64,000 nucleotides of DNA from Ilumatobacteraceae bacterium (GCA_025463305.1 JAOBWK010000102.1:32250-96249), one strand, 5' to 3'; positions 25,663-34,723 are shown, counted from the stretch's first letter. Program-made: numbers and translations. The notes: generated from the letters alone by a model not told the origin.

Positions 25663-28011
25663 TCAGGAGCCGGCGACCACCACGGCGGGCTCGCTGGCCG
25701 CCAACGTCACCGGGATGCCGTTGAGCACCGACGTGCCGGAGAGCGGATCCAGCGCTTCGTGATCGGTGAGCACGTTGGAGTTGACGCCCGGGCGCTCGGC
25801 AGCGACGCGCAGGCGTGCTCCGGGCATCGAGTGACCCCAACCGTGCGGCAGGCTGACGACACCGGGGCGGATGTCCTCGGTGACCTCCACCGGCGCCTCG
25901 ACACTGCCGACGCGGCTGGTGACGGTGGCCCAGCCACCATCCACCAGGCCGTGCTCGACGGCGTCGAGGGGATGCACCTGCAGCGTGCACCGCGGCGCAC
26001 CTTTGACGAGCACGCCGATGTTGTGCATCCACGAGTTGTTGGACCGCAGGTGGCGCCGCCCGACGAGCACGAGCGATGCGTCGCCGCCACGCACCATCGC
26101 CTCGTGCAGGCGGGCCACGTCGGCCACGAGCACGGGATGGGCGAGCTCGATCCGCCCGCTCGGCGTGCGCAGCACCTCGGGCAGCCGCGGCTCGAGCGCG
26201 CCGTAGTCGACGCCGTGCGGATGCTCCACCAGCAGGTCCAGCGACGCGCCGCCGGGAGCCGCACCGAACGCATCGCCGAAGGGGCCGTTGCGGAGCAGCA
26301 GGTCGAGCATCCGCTCCGGACCACGGCGACCGTCCGCGGCGAGCAGCGCGAGGATCTCGTCGGCGTCACGGCCGTGGATCCGCGACGACGGATCAGCGAC
26401 GGCGCTGTGCACGAGCGAGCCGATCGCCAGCTCGTCGGCCGACGACGGATCCGCGTCGGCGTCGGCGCCCTGGAACAGCAACGCCAGCTTGGCCAGGATC
26501 TCCCACTCGTCCGGCTGGCCGGCATCGAGCGGCAGCGGCGCGGCGCTGTAGTTGGCGACGTTGCGCACGGCGAACTGCAGGAGCAGCACGTCGTAGTGGC
26601 TGCGCTGCAGCTGCGACGGGGGCGGGAGGATGACCGTGGCGTGTCGCGTCGTCTCGTTGAGGTAGATGTCGACGCTGACCATGAAGTCGAGATCGACCAG
26701 CGCGGCGTCGAGCTGCTCCGAGTTCGGCGTGGAGAGCACGGGGTTGCCGGCCAGCGTGACCAGGGCGCGGACCCGACCCGCATCCTCACCGTGAGGTTCA
26801 GTCCCGACGATCTCTTCGGCCAACATCGCTGCCGGGTACTCGCCCATCACCTCTGGACGGTGGCTCACGCGTGAGTGGCCGCGACCGACGCGGAACTCCT
26901 TGCCGGCGCCCCGCGTGCCGCGGGTGTTGGGACCTCCCGCCACCGGTGTCGGGAACATCGCCCCACCCGGTCGGTCGAGGTTGCCAGTGAGGATGTTGAC
27001 GGCGTCGACCAGCCACGACGCCGTGGTGCCGAACTCGGTGGTGGTGGTGCCGATCCGGCCGTACACCGTCGCCGCCGGCGCAGCGGCGAGCTCGTGTGCG
27101 ATCCGCCGGATCGTGGCGACATCGATGCCGGTCACGATCGCCACGGCCTCCGGGGTGAACGGCACGCTGAGCTCGCGCAGCTCGTCGACACCGTCGAGCA
27201 CCGCCGACACGTGCGCGCCCGGCGCGGCGAGACCGTCTGCGAAGAGCACGTTGACGATGGCCATCAGCAACAGCGCGTCGGAGCCAGGCCGGATCGGGAG
27301 CCACTCGTCGGCTTCCTCGGCCGTTCGGCTGCGGCGCGGATCGACGACCACGAGCCGTCCACCGCGGGCGCGCATCGCCTCGATCCGACCGGGGAAGTCG
27401 GGCGCTGTGCACAGGCTGCCGTTGGACGCGTACGGGTTGCCGCCGAGGATCATCAGGTAGTCGGTGCGATCGAGGTCGGGAACGGGGACGGTCACCGCCG
27501 TGCCGAACACGTACGCCGCGGCGACCTGGCGTGGCATCTGGTCGACGGTGGACGCGCTGTAGTGCTGGCGGGTGCCCACCGCCTGGCTGAGCGTGCGCCC
27601 GAAGGTCATCGCCGACAGGCTGTGCGCCGACGGGTTGCCCTGGTAGATCGCGAACGAGCCACGACCGTGCTCGTCGATGACCCGGGTGATGCCCTCGCGG
27701 ACGATCGCCCAGGCTTCGTCCCACTCGACCTCGACGTGCACCCCGTCGCGCTTCACCAGCGGCTTGCGCAACCGGTCCGGATCCTCGTGCAGCTGGCGCA
27801 GCGTCGAGCCCTTCGGGCAGATGTAGCCGTGGCTGAACACGTCGTCGCGGTCGCCACGGATGCGGGTGACCCGCTCGCCGGCGATGGTGATCTCGAGCCC
27901 GCAACCGGCCTCGCACAGCGGACACGTGCGGAACACGGTGCGCACACCCGGCGCGTCCTGCGCGGCATCATCCGAGGACGGACGAGGTGTGGTCGACGCG
28001 CTCTGGTTCAT
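25663..28011 (-). CDS. Molybdopterin-dependent oxidoreductase (DMSO reductase family)
   Basis: A 782-residue molybdopterin enzyme. The N-terminus binds a 4Fe-4S cluster (CPLCEAGCG then C in GYICPKGSTLRQL). Molybdopterin-binding phrases follow: YQGNPSAHS, ILGGNPYASNG, VVVDPRRSRTAEEADEWLPIRPGSD, and the C-terminal dinucleotide-binding domain with RRHLRSNNSWMHN and GWGHSMPGARL. There is no Tat signal, so it is cytoplasmic. Such proteins include formate dehydrogenase-like and nitrate reductase-like enzymes; the substrate cannot be told. No small Fe-S or membrane subunit is adjacent. ATG 28011 is preferred to one 13 codons upstream because the latter would overlap the divergent gene. Confidence 0.88.
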   Translation of the reverse strand: MNQSASTTPRPSSDDAAQDAPGVRTVFRTCPLCEAGCGLEITIAGERVTRIRGDRDDVFSHGYICPKGSTLRQLHEDPDRLRKPLVKRDGVHVEVEWDEAWAIVREGITRVIDEHGRGSFAIYQGNPSAHSLSAMTFGRTLSQAVGTRQHYSASTVDQMPRQVAAAYVFGTAVTVPVPDLDRTDYLMILGGNPYASNGSLCTAPDFPGRIEAMRARGGRLVVVDPRRSRTAEEADEWLPIRPGSDALLLMAIVNVLFADGLAAPGAHVSAVLDGVDELRELSVPFTPEAVAIVTGIDVATIRRIAHELAAAPAATVYGRIGTTTTEFGTTASWLVDAVNILTGNLDRPGGAMFPTPVAGGPNTRGTRGAGKEFRVGRGHSRVSHRPEVMGEYPAAMLAEEIVGTEPHGEDAGRVRALVTLAGNPVLSTPNSEQLDAALVDLDFMVSVDIYLNETTRHATVILPPPSQLQRSHYDVLLLQFAVRNVANYSAAPLPLDAGQPDEWEILAKLALLFQGADADADPSSADELAIGSLVHSAVADPSSRIHGRDADEILALLAADGRRGPERMLDLLLRNGPFGDAFGAAPGGASLDLLVEHPHGVDYGALEPRLPEVLRTPSGRIELAHPVLVADVARLHEAMVRGGDASLVLVGRRHLRSNNSWMHNIGVLVKGAPRCTLQVHPLDAVEHGLVDGGWATVTSRVGSVEAPVEVTEDIRPGVVSLPHGWGHSMPGARLRVAAERPGVNSNVLTDHEALDPLSGTSVLNGIPVTLAASEPAVVVAGS

Positions 28012-28028
28012 CCTGGAAGTATCGCGCC

Positions 28029-28703
28029 ATGCAACGCCTCCTCCCTTCACCTGCCGGCGAGATCAGCGTGGCCGACGCCTGCGGCGGCCGACGGCCGGTC
28101 ACGGCATCGGGGCGCCCGTGGATCGCCGTCTGCATGGTGGCGAGCGTCGACGGCTCGACCGCCCTCGCCGGCGCCTCTGGCGGGTTGTCCAGCGAGGTCG
28201 ATCGGCAGATGATGCTGACCCTCCGACAGCTGGCCGACGTGATCATCGTGGGCGCTGGCACGGTGCGCGCCGAGGGGTACGGCGCGCCGAAGAAGGCGGG
28301 CCAGCGGATCGGGGTCGTCAGCCGCAGCGGGAAGGTGGACCCGAATTCGAAGCTGTTCACCAGCGGCGCCGGGTTCCTGATCCTGCCCGAGGACGCACCG
28401 GACACGCGGATCGAGTCCGTGCGTGCCGGCGTCGGCGAGATCGACCTCGCCACGGCGCTGTGCCGCCTGCCGGGTGATCCACGGTTCGTCCAGGCCGAGG
28501 GGGGACCGAGCCTCAACGGCGCGCTCGCCGCGATCGACGTGATCGACGAGGCCAACATCACCACGTCGCCGCAGATCGTCGGTGGCGACGGTGCACGGAT
28601 CACCTCGCACGTCGACGCCCTGAGCCAGAGGTTCGACCTGGTGCAGCTGTGCGAGGACGACGGATTCCTGTTCAGCCGCTACGAGCGGCGCCGCCAGGAC
28701 TGA
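28029..28703 (+). CDS. RibD C-terminal-domain reductase (pyrimidine reductase-like)
   Basis: A 224-residue dihydrofolate-reductase-fold protein of the RibD_C family. IAVCMVASVDGSTAL is the typical first strand, DVIIVGAGTVRAEGYGAP the NADPH loop, and QAEGGPSLNGAL the G-G-P-x-L motif. It has no deaminase domain, so it is a stand-alone reductase, possibly for a riboflavin-type or F420-type intermediate. ATG 28029 fits the fold start. Only 17 bases separate it from the ATG of the divergent molybdopterin gene, so one or both messages may be leaderless. Confidence 0.85.
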   Translation: MQRLLPSPAGEISVADACGGRRPVTASGRPWIAVCMVASVDGSTALAGASGGLSSEVDRQMMLTLRQLADVIIVGAGTVRAEGYGAPKKAGQRIGVVSRSGKVDPNSKLFTSGAGFLILPEDAPDTRIESVRAGVGEIDLATALCRLPGDPRFVQAEGGPSLNGALAAIDVIDEANITTSPQIVGGDGARITSHVDALSQRFDLVQLCEDDGFLFSRYERRRQD

Positions 28704-28732
28704 GCTCCCCGCCGCCGATGACGCGTCGCGCC

Positions 28733-29206
28733 TCAGCCGGAGACCGGCGCGACGCCCTGCGACTTCTGCAGCAGCTGCAGCTCCTCGACGAAGTCGCCGG
28801 CTGCGTGGAAGTTCTTGTAAACGCTGGCGAAGCGCAGGTAGGCCACGTCGTCGAGCTCGCGCAGCCGATCGAGCACCGCGAGGCCGACCTGTGCGCTGGT
28901 GACCTCGGTGCCGTGCATGCGCGCCTCGTCCTCGACCGACTCGGACAGCATCTCGAGCTGCTCGACGCTCACCGGGCGACCCTTGCACGCGGCGCGGACG
29001 CCGGCCATCACCTTGGCCCGGTTGAACGGCTCCCGGGCCCCGTTCGACTTCAGCACCGTGAGCGGCAGCTCCTCGAGGCGCTCGTAGGTGGTGAAGCGCT
29101 GGCTGCACTGCGGGCACAACCGGCGACGGCGGATGGCCGCGCCCTCGTCCGCCTCGCGCGAATCGATGACCTTGGTGTCATCGGCGTGGCAGGACGGGCA
29201 ATGCAT
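28733..29206 (-). CDS. nrdR: Transcriptional repressor NrdR
   Basis: A 157-residue NrdR. The zinc ribbon is formed by Cys3, Cys6, Cys31 and Cys34 (MHCPSC ... LCPQC) with ADEGAAIRRRR between. The ATP-cone domain follows with VLKSNGAREPFNRAKVMAGVRAACKGRPV. NrdR senses ATP and dATP and represses ribonucleotide reductase genes; its likely target here is nrdJ. ATG 29206 is the conserved family start. It is downstream of the LysM gene on the same strand with a 32-base gap, the same order as in mycobacteria. Confidence 0.97.
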   Translation of the reverse strand: MHCPSCHADDTKVIDSREADEGAAIRRRRLCPQCSQRFTTYERLEELPLTVLKSNGAREPFNRAKVMAGVRAACKGRPVSVEQLEMLSESVEDEARMHGTEVTSAQVGLAVLDRLRELDDVAYLRFASVYKNFHAAGDFVEELQLLQKSQGVAPVSG

Positions 29207-29238
29207 GCCTCCAGAATAGACGCAATGCAACGAACCCG

Positions 29239-29697
29239 TTAGGGCAGCGTGAGGAGTTGCCCAGCCTGCAGCCCGGCACCGCCGTTGCGCTGGACGAGTG
29301 CGTCGACGTAGCCACCCACGCTGCGGCCACCGTGGAACAGCTCGGCCAGGCTCCAGATGGTGTCGCCCGGCTGGACGATGTACCGATGTCCCGCACCGGA
29401 CCCAGCGATCGCACCCGCACCCACAGCGGCCGACGGCGGAGTGCTCGCAGCGTCGACCGCTGGCTCGGCGACTGCCGGGGGTGCAGTTGCCGGGCGGATC
29501 GCGGGGGTGGAGGCAGGTACACCCCCGCGATCCGCCAGGACGTGGTGGACCCCGGCGCCGAGCAGCGCACAGAGGCCCACGAACACGAGCGCCACGACCA
29601 ACCGACGACGCACGTACACGGCGTGTTCCGGGCGGATGCCAGGACCGAAGCGGACCACGATGTCGGACGCCGAATTGGGGTAGAAGACGGCGGACAT
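29239..29697 (-). CDS. LysM protein, probable SOS cell-division suppressor (DivS/Rv2719c-like)
   Basis: A 152-residue protein with one membrane helix (about 33-53, VVALVFVGLCALLGAGVHHVL), an Ala/Pro-rich linker and a C-terminal LysM domain (about 104-150, YIVQPGDTIWSLAELFHGG) that would bind peptidoglycan. In mycobacteria, corynebacteria and Bacillus, LysM or small membrane proteins divergent from lexA (Rv2719c, DivS, YneA) block septation after DNA damage. Position, architecture and the shared LexA boxes support that role; sequence similarity outside LysM is low in this group. AAGGA precedes the ATG. Confidence 0.8.
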   Translation of the reverse strand: MSAVFYPNSASDIVVRFGPGIRPEHAVYVRRRLVVALVFVGLCALLGAGVHHVLADRGGVPASTPAIRPATAPPAVAEPAVDAASTPPSAAVGAGAIAGSGAGHRYIVQPGDTIWSLAELFHGGRSVGGYVDALVQRNGGAGLQAGQLLTLP

Positions 29698-29759
29698 GTG
29701 GTTCCTTCTCGAGTCGTGGTCAGCCGCTGGAGGCCAGTCGGGGCGATCGCTTGTTCGAC

Positions 29760-29875
29760 GAACAGCTGTACGTACAGTGCCACGAACAGTCGTTCGATGT
29801 CAACACCCCGATCGAACGAATGTTTCCAGAACGGACGTTTGCCCGGTCGTTGACTTTGCCATCGAACATTCGTAC
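29760..29875. promoter_or_regulatory. Cluster of five LexA-type boxes between lexA and the LysM gene
   Basis: Five 12-mers of form GAAC-N4-GTWY lie within 116 bases: GAACAGCTGTAC (29760-29771), GAACAGTCGTTC (29784-29795), GAACGAATGTTT (29814-29825), GAACGGACGTTT (29829-29840) and GAACATTCGTAC (29864-29875). The second is a perfect core in a flanking context (AC...GA) close to the actinobacterial SOS box. All five are on the same strand register. The last is 10 bases from the lexA ATG and the first 62 bases from the LysM ATG, so both promoters should be repressed. Confidence 0.8.
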
Positions 29876-29885
29876 GCTGACGCGC

Positions 29886-30518
29886 ATGAACGACGTGCTC
29901 CTGACCACCCGGCAGCGACAGATCCTCGATGTCATCGAGGCGAACATGCGCGAGCACGGCTACCCGCCGTCGGTGCGCGAGATCGGCGAAGCGGTCGGCC
30001 TCACGTCGCCGTCCACGGTGCACAGCCACCTCGCCACCCTGGAGCGCCTCGGCTACCTCCGTCGCGACCCGACCAAGCCGCGTGCCATCGAGGTGCGGTT
30101 CGATCCCAACTCGGGCATGGCGATGGAACGTCGCCCGGTCCGCCACATCCCACTGGTCGGCGACGTCGCCGCCGGCACCGACGTGCTCGCCCACGAGAAC
30201 GTCGAGGAGCTGCTCCCCATGCCGGTCGACTTCACGGGCGAGGGCGACCTGTTCATGCTCCGCGTGCGCGGCGACTCGATGATCGACGCCGGCATCCTCG
30301 ACGGTGACTTCGTCGTGGCCCGTCAGCAGAACACGGCCGTGAACGGTGAGATCGTCATCGCCGGCATCGCCGGTGAAGAGGCCACGGTCAAGACCTATCA
30401 GCGCAAGGGCGCGGTGATCACCCTGCTCCCCTCCAACCCCCGGCTGTCGCCGATGGTGTTCCCGGCCGACGAGGTCGAGATCTTCGGCCGCGTCGTCACG
30501 GTGATGCGCCGCCTCTGA
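29886..30518 (+). CDS. lexA: SOS repressor LexA
   Basis: A 210-residue LexA. The N-terminal winged helix has TTRQRQILDVIEANM and REHGYPPSVREIGEAVGLTSPSTVHSHLATLERLGYL, the SOS-box reader. The autocleavage site is Ala96-Gly97 (VAAGTDV), with the catalytic dyad Ser131 (RGDSMIDAGI) and Lys169 (ATVKTYQR). RecA filaments trigger cleavage after DNA damage. The longer open frame upstream runs through the LexA boxes and is rejected. It is divergent from the LysM gene, as in mycobacteria. Confidence 0.98.
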   Translation: MNDVLLTTRQRQILDVIEANMREHGYPPSVREIGEAVGLTSPSTVHSHLATLERLGYLRRDPTKPRAIEVRFDPNSGMAMERRPVRHIPLVGDVAAGTDVLAHENVEELLPMPVDFTGEGDLFMLRVRGDSMIDAGILDGDFVVARQQNTAVNGEIVIAGIAGEEATVKTYQRKGAVITLLPSNPRLSPMVFPADEVEIFGRVVTVMRRL

Positions 30519-30536
30519 GCCGGCTCGTTCAGGGCA

Positions 30537-31406
30537 TCACTGCTGGGGCGCACCCCAGGGGTTCGGCGGCTCAACTGGCGGGGCCGCCGGCGGTCCGGGC
30601 TGCTGGTACGGCTGCTGATACGGCTGTGGTGCGGGTTGCGCAGCGGGGTCGCCGTAGATGGGCGGCGCCCCTGGCGGAGGTGCCGGCGTCCAGCCCGGGG
30701 GTGACGTCGGCGCTGCCGGCGGGTAGCCCACGGGCGGGTAGCCGGCCGGGTTGTAGCCGTATGCGTTCGGCGCCGCGCCGGGCTGGCCGTAGCCGGCGGG
30801 CGCGGCGGGCACGGACTTGCGGCGCAGCCCGAGGAGGATGAACAGGCCGCCCAGCACCACACCGATGGCGGCGATGCCGACACCCAGGTTCTGCAGCTTG
30901 TCGGCATCGTCCTTCGGGTTGCGGCCGACCGCGATCGCGAAGTCGGTGTCGTCGCTCTGCACGGTCAGCGTGTAGCGGCCGGGCTTGTCGATGGTGACCG
31001 CGCGCACCTCGCTGCCCACGAAGCCGGCCTTGTCGTAGCTGGCGCCGGTCGCCCGGTCGAGCTTGACGTCATCGCCGTCGGCGTTGGTCATCGCCAGATC
31101 GACGGTGACCTTGCCGTCGTGGTGGTAGGAGGTGCCGGTGTTGTCGCAGTCGCCGCGGAGGTCGCCGACCTTACCGGTGGTCTCGGCGTAGAAGATGAAC
31201 TTGCCGGTGCCGGTGAAGTCGAACTCGGTGTCGCAGCCGACGGGTGCGCGCTGCAGGCTCTTGACGGCGTCGGAGTACTGCGAGCCGGCGGCGACGAAGA
31301 GCGCGACACCAGCGCCGATGCCACCGACGAGCAGCACGATGCCCAGCACGAGCAGGCCCTTGTGGCGGGCACCCTTGGCGGGCGGCGGTTGCACTTGAAA
31401 CGACAT
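30537..31406 (-). CDS. Two-TM protein with Pro/Tyr/Gly-rich tail
   Basis: A 289-residue protein not matched to a named enzyme. Helix 1 is about 17-40 and helix 2 about 174-194; the 130 residues between would be extracytoplasmic, with two Cys (CDTEF and GDCDN) that could form a disulfide and a beta-rich look. The C-terminal 85 residues are a cytoplasmic low-complexity tail of PAGYPPVGYPP and QPYQQPYQQP type. Such tails are frequent on actinobacterial membrane proteins and may self-associate. Its start overlaps the dapC stop by one base, so it is cotranscribed. Function unknown. Confidence 0.75.
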   Translation of the reverse strand: MSFQVQPPPAKGARHKGLLVLGIVLLVGGIGAGVALFVAAGSQYSDAVKSLQRAPVGCDTEFDFTGTGKFIFYAETTGKVGDLRGDCDNTGTSYHHDGKVTVDLAMTNADGDDVKLDRATGASYDKAGFVGSEVRAVTIDKPGRYTLTVQSDDTDFAIAVGRNPKDDADKLQNLGVGIAAIGVVLGGLFILLGLRRKSVPAAPAGYGQPGAAPNAYGYNPAGYPPVGYPPAAPTSPPGWTPAPPPGAPPIYGDPAAQPAPQPYQQPYQQPGPPAAPPVEPPNPWGAPQQ

Positions 31407-32515
31407 CAGTTCACTCCCAGTCGCTGGACTACCAGATTGATTCGGTCATCGGGCTGGACGACGGCGACGCGAACGTTGTTCGAGCCGCCCTCTCCGTAGA
31501 AATCGCCGGGGCTCACCAGAGCCCCTGCCTGTCGAGCCAGCCGTTCGGCGAACGCCCAACCGTCCTCAGCATCAAACCACAAATAGAACCCTCCAGCGGG
31601 CATCTGCACGTCGTGACCAGACCAGCGCGACAGCGCCGTGGCCAGGGTCTCCAGTCGGCGGAGGTAGCGGTCGCGTTGCACCACGACGTGCGCGTCGTCG
31701 CCGAGCGCGACCGTGGCCGCGGCCTGCACCGGTCCGGGCACCAGCATGCCGACGTGCTTGCGCACCTCCTGCAGGTACGTCACCAGTTCGGCGTCGCCGG
31801 CGTAGAAGCCGATCCGCAGCCCGGCGAGGTTCGATCGCTTCGACAGCGAGTGCACGGCGATCACGCCGTCGGTGCCGGCCTCGAGGATGGTGCGCGCCGG
31901 ACCATCCCAGGTGAACTCGGCGTAGCACTCGTCGCTGAACACCGGGATGCCGTGCGCACGTCCCCAGGCGGCGGCCGCCGGGAGGTCGTCGAGCGCGCCC
32001 GTCGGGTTGTTCGGGCTGTTGATCCACAGCATCAGCGCGCGTGTGGTGTCCGCCGGGTCGATGCTGGCGAGGTCGAGCCCACCCGCCGCCGTGAGGGCCA
32101 CCGGCACGGCGCGACATCCGGCGAGCGTGGCGCTCATCTCGTAGGTGGGGTAGCTCACCGCCGGATAGAGCACGGTGTCGCGGTCGGGCGAGCGCAGGTG
32201 GAGCAGCTGCGCAGTGGTGGCCACGAACTCCTTGGTGCCGACGCAGGCCGCGATCTGGGCGACGGGGATGTCGACCCCGAACCGCCGCGACATCCAGGCC
32301 TGCGCCGCGGTGCGCAGGGCGCCGGTGCCGATGCTCGGCGGATAGCCGCGCTCGGCGTTCGACGACGAGAGCGCGGCGATGACCGCCTCGGGAGGGGCAT
32401 CACAGGGCGTGCCGATCGAGAGGTCGACCGAGCCGCCGTCGAGGGCGTCGGCGAACGGTTTGAACCGATCGAGGCGGTCGTAGGGGTAAGGCGGTGGTAC
32501 GAACCCGGCAGTCAT
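31406..32515 (-). CDS. dapC: PLP aminotransferase, probable succinyldiaminopimelate aminotransferase DapC
   Basis: A 369-residue class I/II aminotransferase. WINSPNNPTG and FSDECYAEFTW are the cofactor-binding phrases and HSLSKRSNLAGLRIGF contains the PLP Lys. The N-terminal VPPPYPYDRLDRFKPFADALDGGSVDLSIGTPCD (first residues) matches actinobacterial DapC, which makes N-succinyl-LL-2,6-diaminopimelate for lysine and peptidoglycan. Nearby dapF supports the pathway. ATG 32515 is used; the frame extends further without a recognisable domain. It ends in a one-base overlap with the two-TM gene. Confidence 0.85.
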   Translation of the reverse strand: MTAGFVPPPYPYDRLDRFKPFADALDGGSVDLSIGTPCDAPPEAVIAALSSSNAERGYPPSIGTGALRTAAQAWMSRRFGVDIPVAQIAACVGTKEFVATTAQLLHLRSPDRDTVLYPAVSYPTYEMSATLAGCRAVPVALTAAGGLDLASIDPADTTRALMLWINSPNNPTGALDDLPAAAAWGRAHGIPVFSDECYAEFTWDGPARTILEAGTDGVIAVHSLSKRSNLAGLRIGFYAGDAELVTYLQEVRKHVGMLVPGPVQAAATVALGDDAHVVVQRDRYLRRLETLATALSRWSGHDVQMPAGGFYLWFDAEDGWAFAERLARQAGALVSPGDFYGEGGSNNVRVAVVQPDDRINLVVQRLGVN

Positions 32516-32561
32516 GGTGTCGACAATCTTGCCCGACGCGGCGCCCGCGACGGGCGGTGGA

Positions 32562-33863
32562 TCACGTCGCGTCGACGATGAACTCGCTGAGCCGTCCCGC
32601 GGAGGCGCCGGCGAGGCGAGCGCGGATGCGGATGCCATCGGCCTCGTTCGACGTCGACACGACCTCGCCCTCGCGGTGCACCGACGCGAGGATGTCGCCC
32701 CGCTCGTACGGCACCAGCAGCTCGACGACGTTCGCCAACGCGCGGAGGCGATCGCCGAGCGCCTCGAGGAACTCCTTGGTGCCTTCCCCCGTCAGCGCGC
32801 TCAGTGCGACCGAGCCCTCGTGCTCGACGACGAGCTGCTTCACAGCGTCGGGAGCGCGGTCGGCCTTGTTGAACACGAGCATCTCCGGCACCCCGAGCGC
32901 GTCGATCTCGTCGAGCACCAGTCGCACCGCGGCGATCTCGCCTTCGGGATCGGCGGAGCTGCCGTCGACGACGTGGACGAGGAAGTCGGCCTCGCGTGCC
33001 ACTTCGAGCGTGCTCTTGAACGCCTGCACGAGACCGTGAGGCAGACGGCGCACGAACCCGACCGTGTCGGTGAGCAGCACCGGCTCACCGCCCGGCAGGG
33101 CGAGGCGCCGCGTCGTGGGGTCGAGCGTGGCGAACAGCCGGTCCTCGACCAGCACGCCCGCCTGGGTGAGCTGGTTGAGCAGCGTCGACTTGCCCGCGTT
33201 GGTGTAGCCGACGATGGCTACGGCGGCGAGACCGGAGCGCCCGCGTCCCTTGCGCTGCAGGTCGCGCGTGTGCTGCAGCCCGACGAGATCGTGCTCGAGC
33301 TTGGTGACCCGGTGCATGATGCGACGACGATCGACCTCGAGCTTGGTCTCGCCGGGGCCGCGGGTGCCGATGCCGGCACCCTGCTGGGCGAGGTTGCCGG
33401 TGATGCCACGACGCAGGCGCGGCAGGCGGTACTTCAGCAACGCCAGCTCGACCTGGGCCTTGCCCTCGAGGGTGTGGGCGTTCTGGGCGAAGATGTCGAG
33501 GATGACCGCGGTGCGGTCGATGGCCGTACGACCGAGCTTCTTCTCCAGGTTGTACTGCTGGGCCGGCTTGAGCTCGTTGTCGAACACGACGGTGTCGGCG
33601 TCGACCGCGAGGCACAGCTCCTTCAGCTCGTCGGCCTTGCCCTTGCCGATGAACCAGGTGTGGTCCGGCGCGTCGCGCCGCTGCACCATCCGACCGGCTT
33701 CGTCGGCACCCGCGGTGTCGATCAGCAACGCCAGCTCGTCGAGGCTGGCCTCGACCTGGGCGTCGGTCTGGCCGGGCAGGGCCACGCTGACGAGGACGAT
33801 GCGCTCGCGCTTGGTGCGCTCGATCAGCGTCGCGCCGAGTGCCTCTTGATAGGGAGTGCTCAT
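32562..33863 (-). CDS. hflX: Ribosome-associated GTPase HflX
   Basis: A 433-residue GTPase that splits stalled ribosomes and is linked to stress recovery. The N-terminal HflX domain has HTWFIGKGKADELKELC and VVFDNELKPAQQYNLEK. The linker GITGNLAQQGAGIGTRGPGETKLEVDRRRI is the family signature. G-domain motifs are GYTNAGKSTLLN (G1), DTVGFVRRLPHGLVQAFKSTLEE-like (G3) and NKADR (G4). ATG 33863 overlaps the dapF stop (ATGA). It is last in the miaB-miaA-dapF-hflX operon, the order found in mycobacteria. Confidence 0.96.
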   Translation of the reverse strand: MSTPYQEALGATLIERTKRERIVLVSVALPGQTDAQVEASLDELALLIDTAGADEAGRMVQRRDAPDHTWFIGKGKADELKELCLAVDADTVVFDNELKPAQQYNLEKKLGRTAIDRTAVILDIFAQNAHTLEGKAQVELALLKYRLPRLRRGITGNLAQQGAGIGTRGPGETKLEVDRRRIMHRVTKLEHDLVGLQHTRDLQRKGRGRSGLAAVAIVGYTNAGKSTLLNQLTQAGVLVEDRLFATLDPTTRRLALPGGEPVLLTDTVGFVRRLPHGLVQAFKSTLEVAREADFLVHVVDGSSADPEGEIAAVRLVLDEIDALGVPEMLVFNKADRAPDAVKQLVVEHEGSVALSALTGEGTKEFLEALGDRLRALANVVELLVPYERGDILASVHREGEVVSTSNEADGIRIRARLAGASAGRLSEFIVDAT

Positions 33864-34723
33864 TGACCTGCTGTCGGGGCGTTGGTTGTCGGGTGGTCGG
33901 ATGGGTGATCGGTCGTGGGGATGGCGATCTGCACGTGGGCGATGAGCACCGCTGGACCGACCAGGGTGACGTGCCCGGGTTCGGGCTCGTGCAAACGAAC
34001 TGTGGCATCTCCACCGTCCATGTGCACGAGGATTTCGCCGTCCTTCGGGTGGGCGAGGCCCCAGTGGACCGCGGCCCAGGCGCTGACGCAGGCCCCGGTG
34101 CCGCAGGCTTCGGTGATGCCGGCGCCGCGCTCGTGGACGCGCATCGTGATCGCCGAGGTCTCCGGGCCGGGCTCGATGATCTCGAGGTTGATGTGCGGCA
34201 CCTTCAGCCCGAGGGTGAGGAGGTCGACCGCGCGCACGTCGTCGACACCGACCACGGTGTGCGGGTTGCCGGTGCTCAGGTGCAGGACGGGACGCATGGG
34301 ATCGGCACCGATCGCCGACCATCCGGACGGCTCGTCGAGGTCGCTGACCGCGCCCATGCTCACGCTCGCCTGCACGGTGTGCGAATCGACGGGCTGCACG
34401 TCGACCGTGCGCAGACCCGCATCGGTGTGGATCGAGTAGGTGATGGGCCCGACGTGCTGTTGGGCCACGAAGGCGGCCTGGGCCAGGCAGCGGATGCCGT
34501 TGCCGCTCATCTCGGCCCGGCTGCCGTCGGCGTTGTGGAGCACCATCGACAGCTCGCGATCGCCGATCACGGTCAGCAGCAGCAGGCCGTCGGCGCCGAC
34601 ACCCCTGCGTCGGTCGCACCACTGCCGGGCGAGCTCGGCCCACGGCGCATCAGCCCCCATCTGGGCGGTGTCGCACACGAGGAAGTCGTTGCCCAGTCCG
34701 TGGTGTTTGGTGAGGGTGATCAT
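33860..34723 (-). CDS. dapF: Diaminopimelate epimerase
   Basis: A 287-residue cofactor-free epimerase that turns LL- into meso-diaminopimelate for peptidoglycan and lysine. The N-terminal KHHGLGNDFLV motif, Cys79 in MSGNGIRCLAQ and the second Cys in EACGTGACVSAWAA (about residue 206) form the two-cysteine catalytic pair. GVGADGLLLL is also conserved. Its start overlaps the miaA stop by one base (TGATG). The last 20 residues are a Pro/Thr-rich extension beyond the family core. Confidence 0.96.
   Translation of the reverse strand: MITLTKHHGLGNDFLVCDTAQMGADAPWAELARQWCDRRRGVGADGLLLLTVIGDRELSMVLHNADGSRAEMSGNGIRCLAQAAFVAQQHVGPITYSIHTDAGLRTVDVQPVDSHTVQASVSMGAVSDLDEPSGWSAIGADPMRPVLHLSTGNPHTVVGVDDVRAVDLLTLGLKVPHINLEIIEPGPETSAITMRVHERGAGITEACGTGACVSAWAAVHWGLAHPKDGEILVHMDGGDATVRLHEPEPGHVTLVGPAVLIAHVQIAIPTTDHPSDHPTTNAPTAGQ

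Noticed and set aside
25262..25762. Open frame of 166 codons in the nrdJ upstream gap
   Set aside because: Partly antisense to the molybdopterin gene, no family features, no ribosome-binding site.
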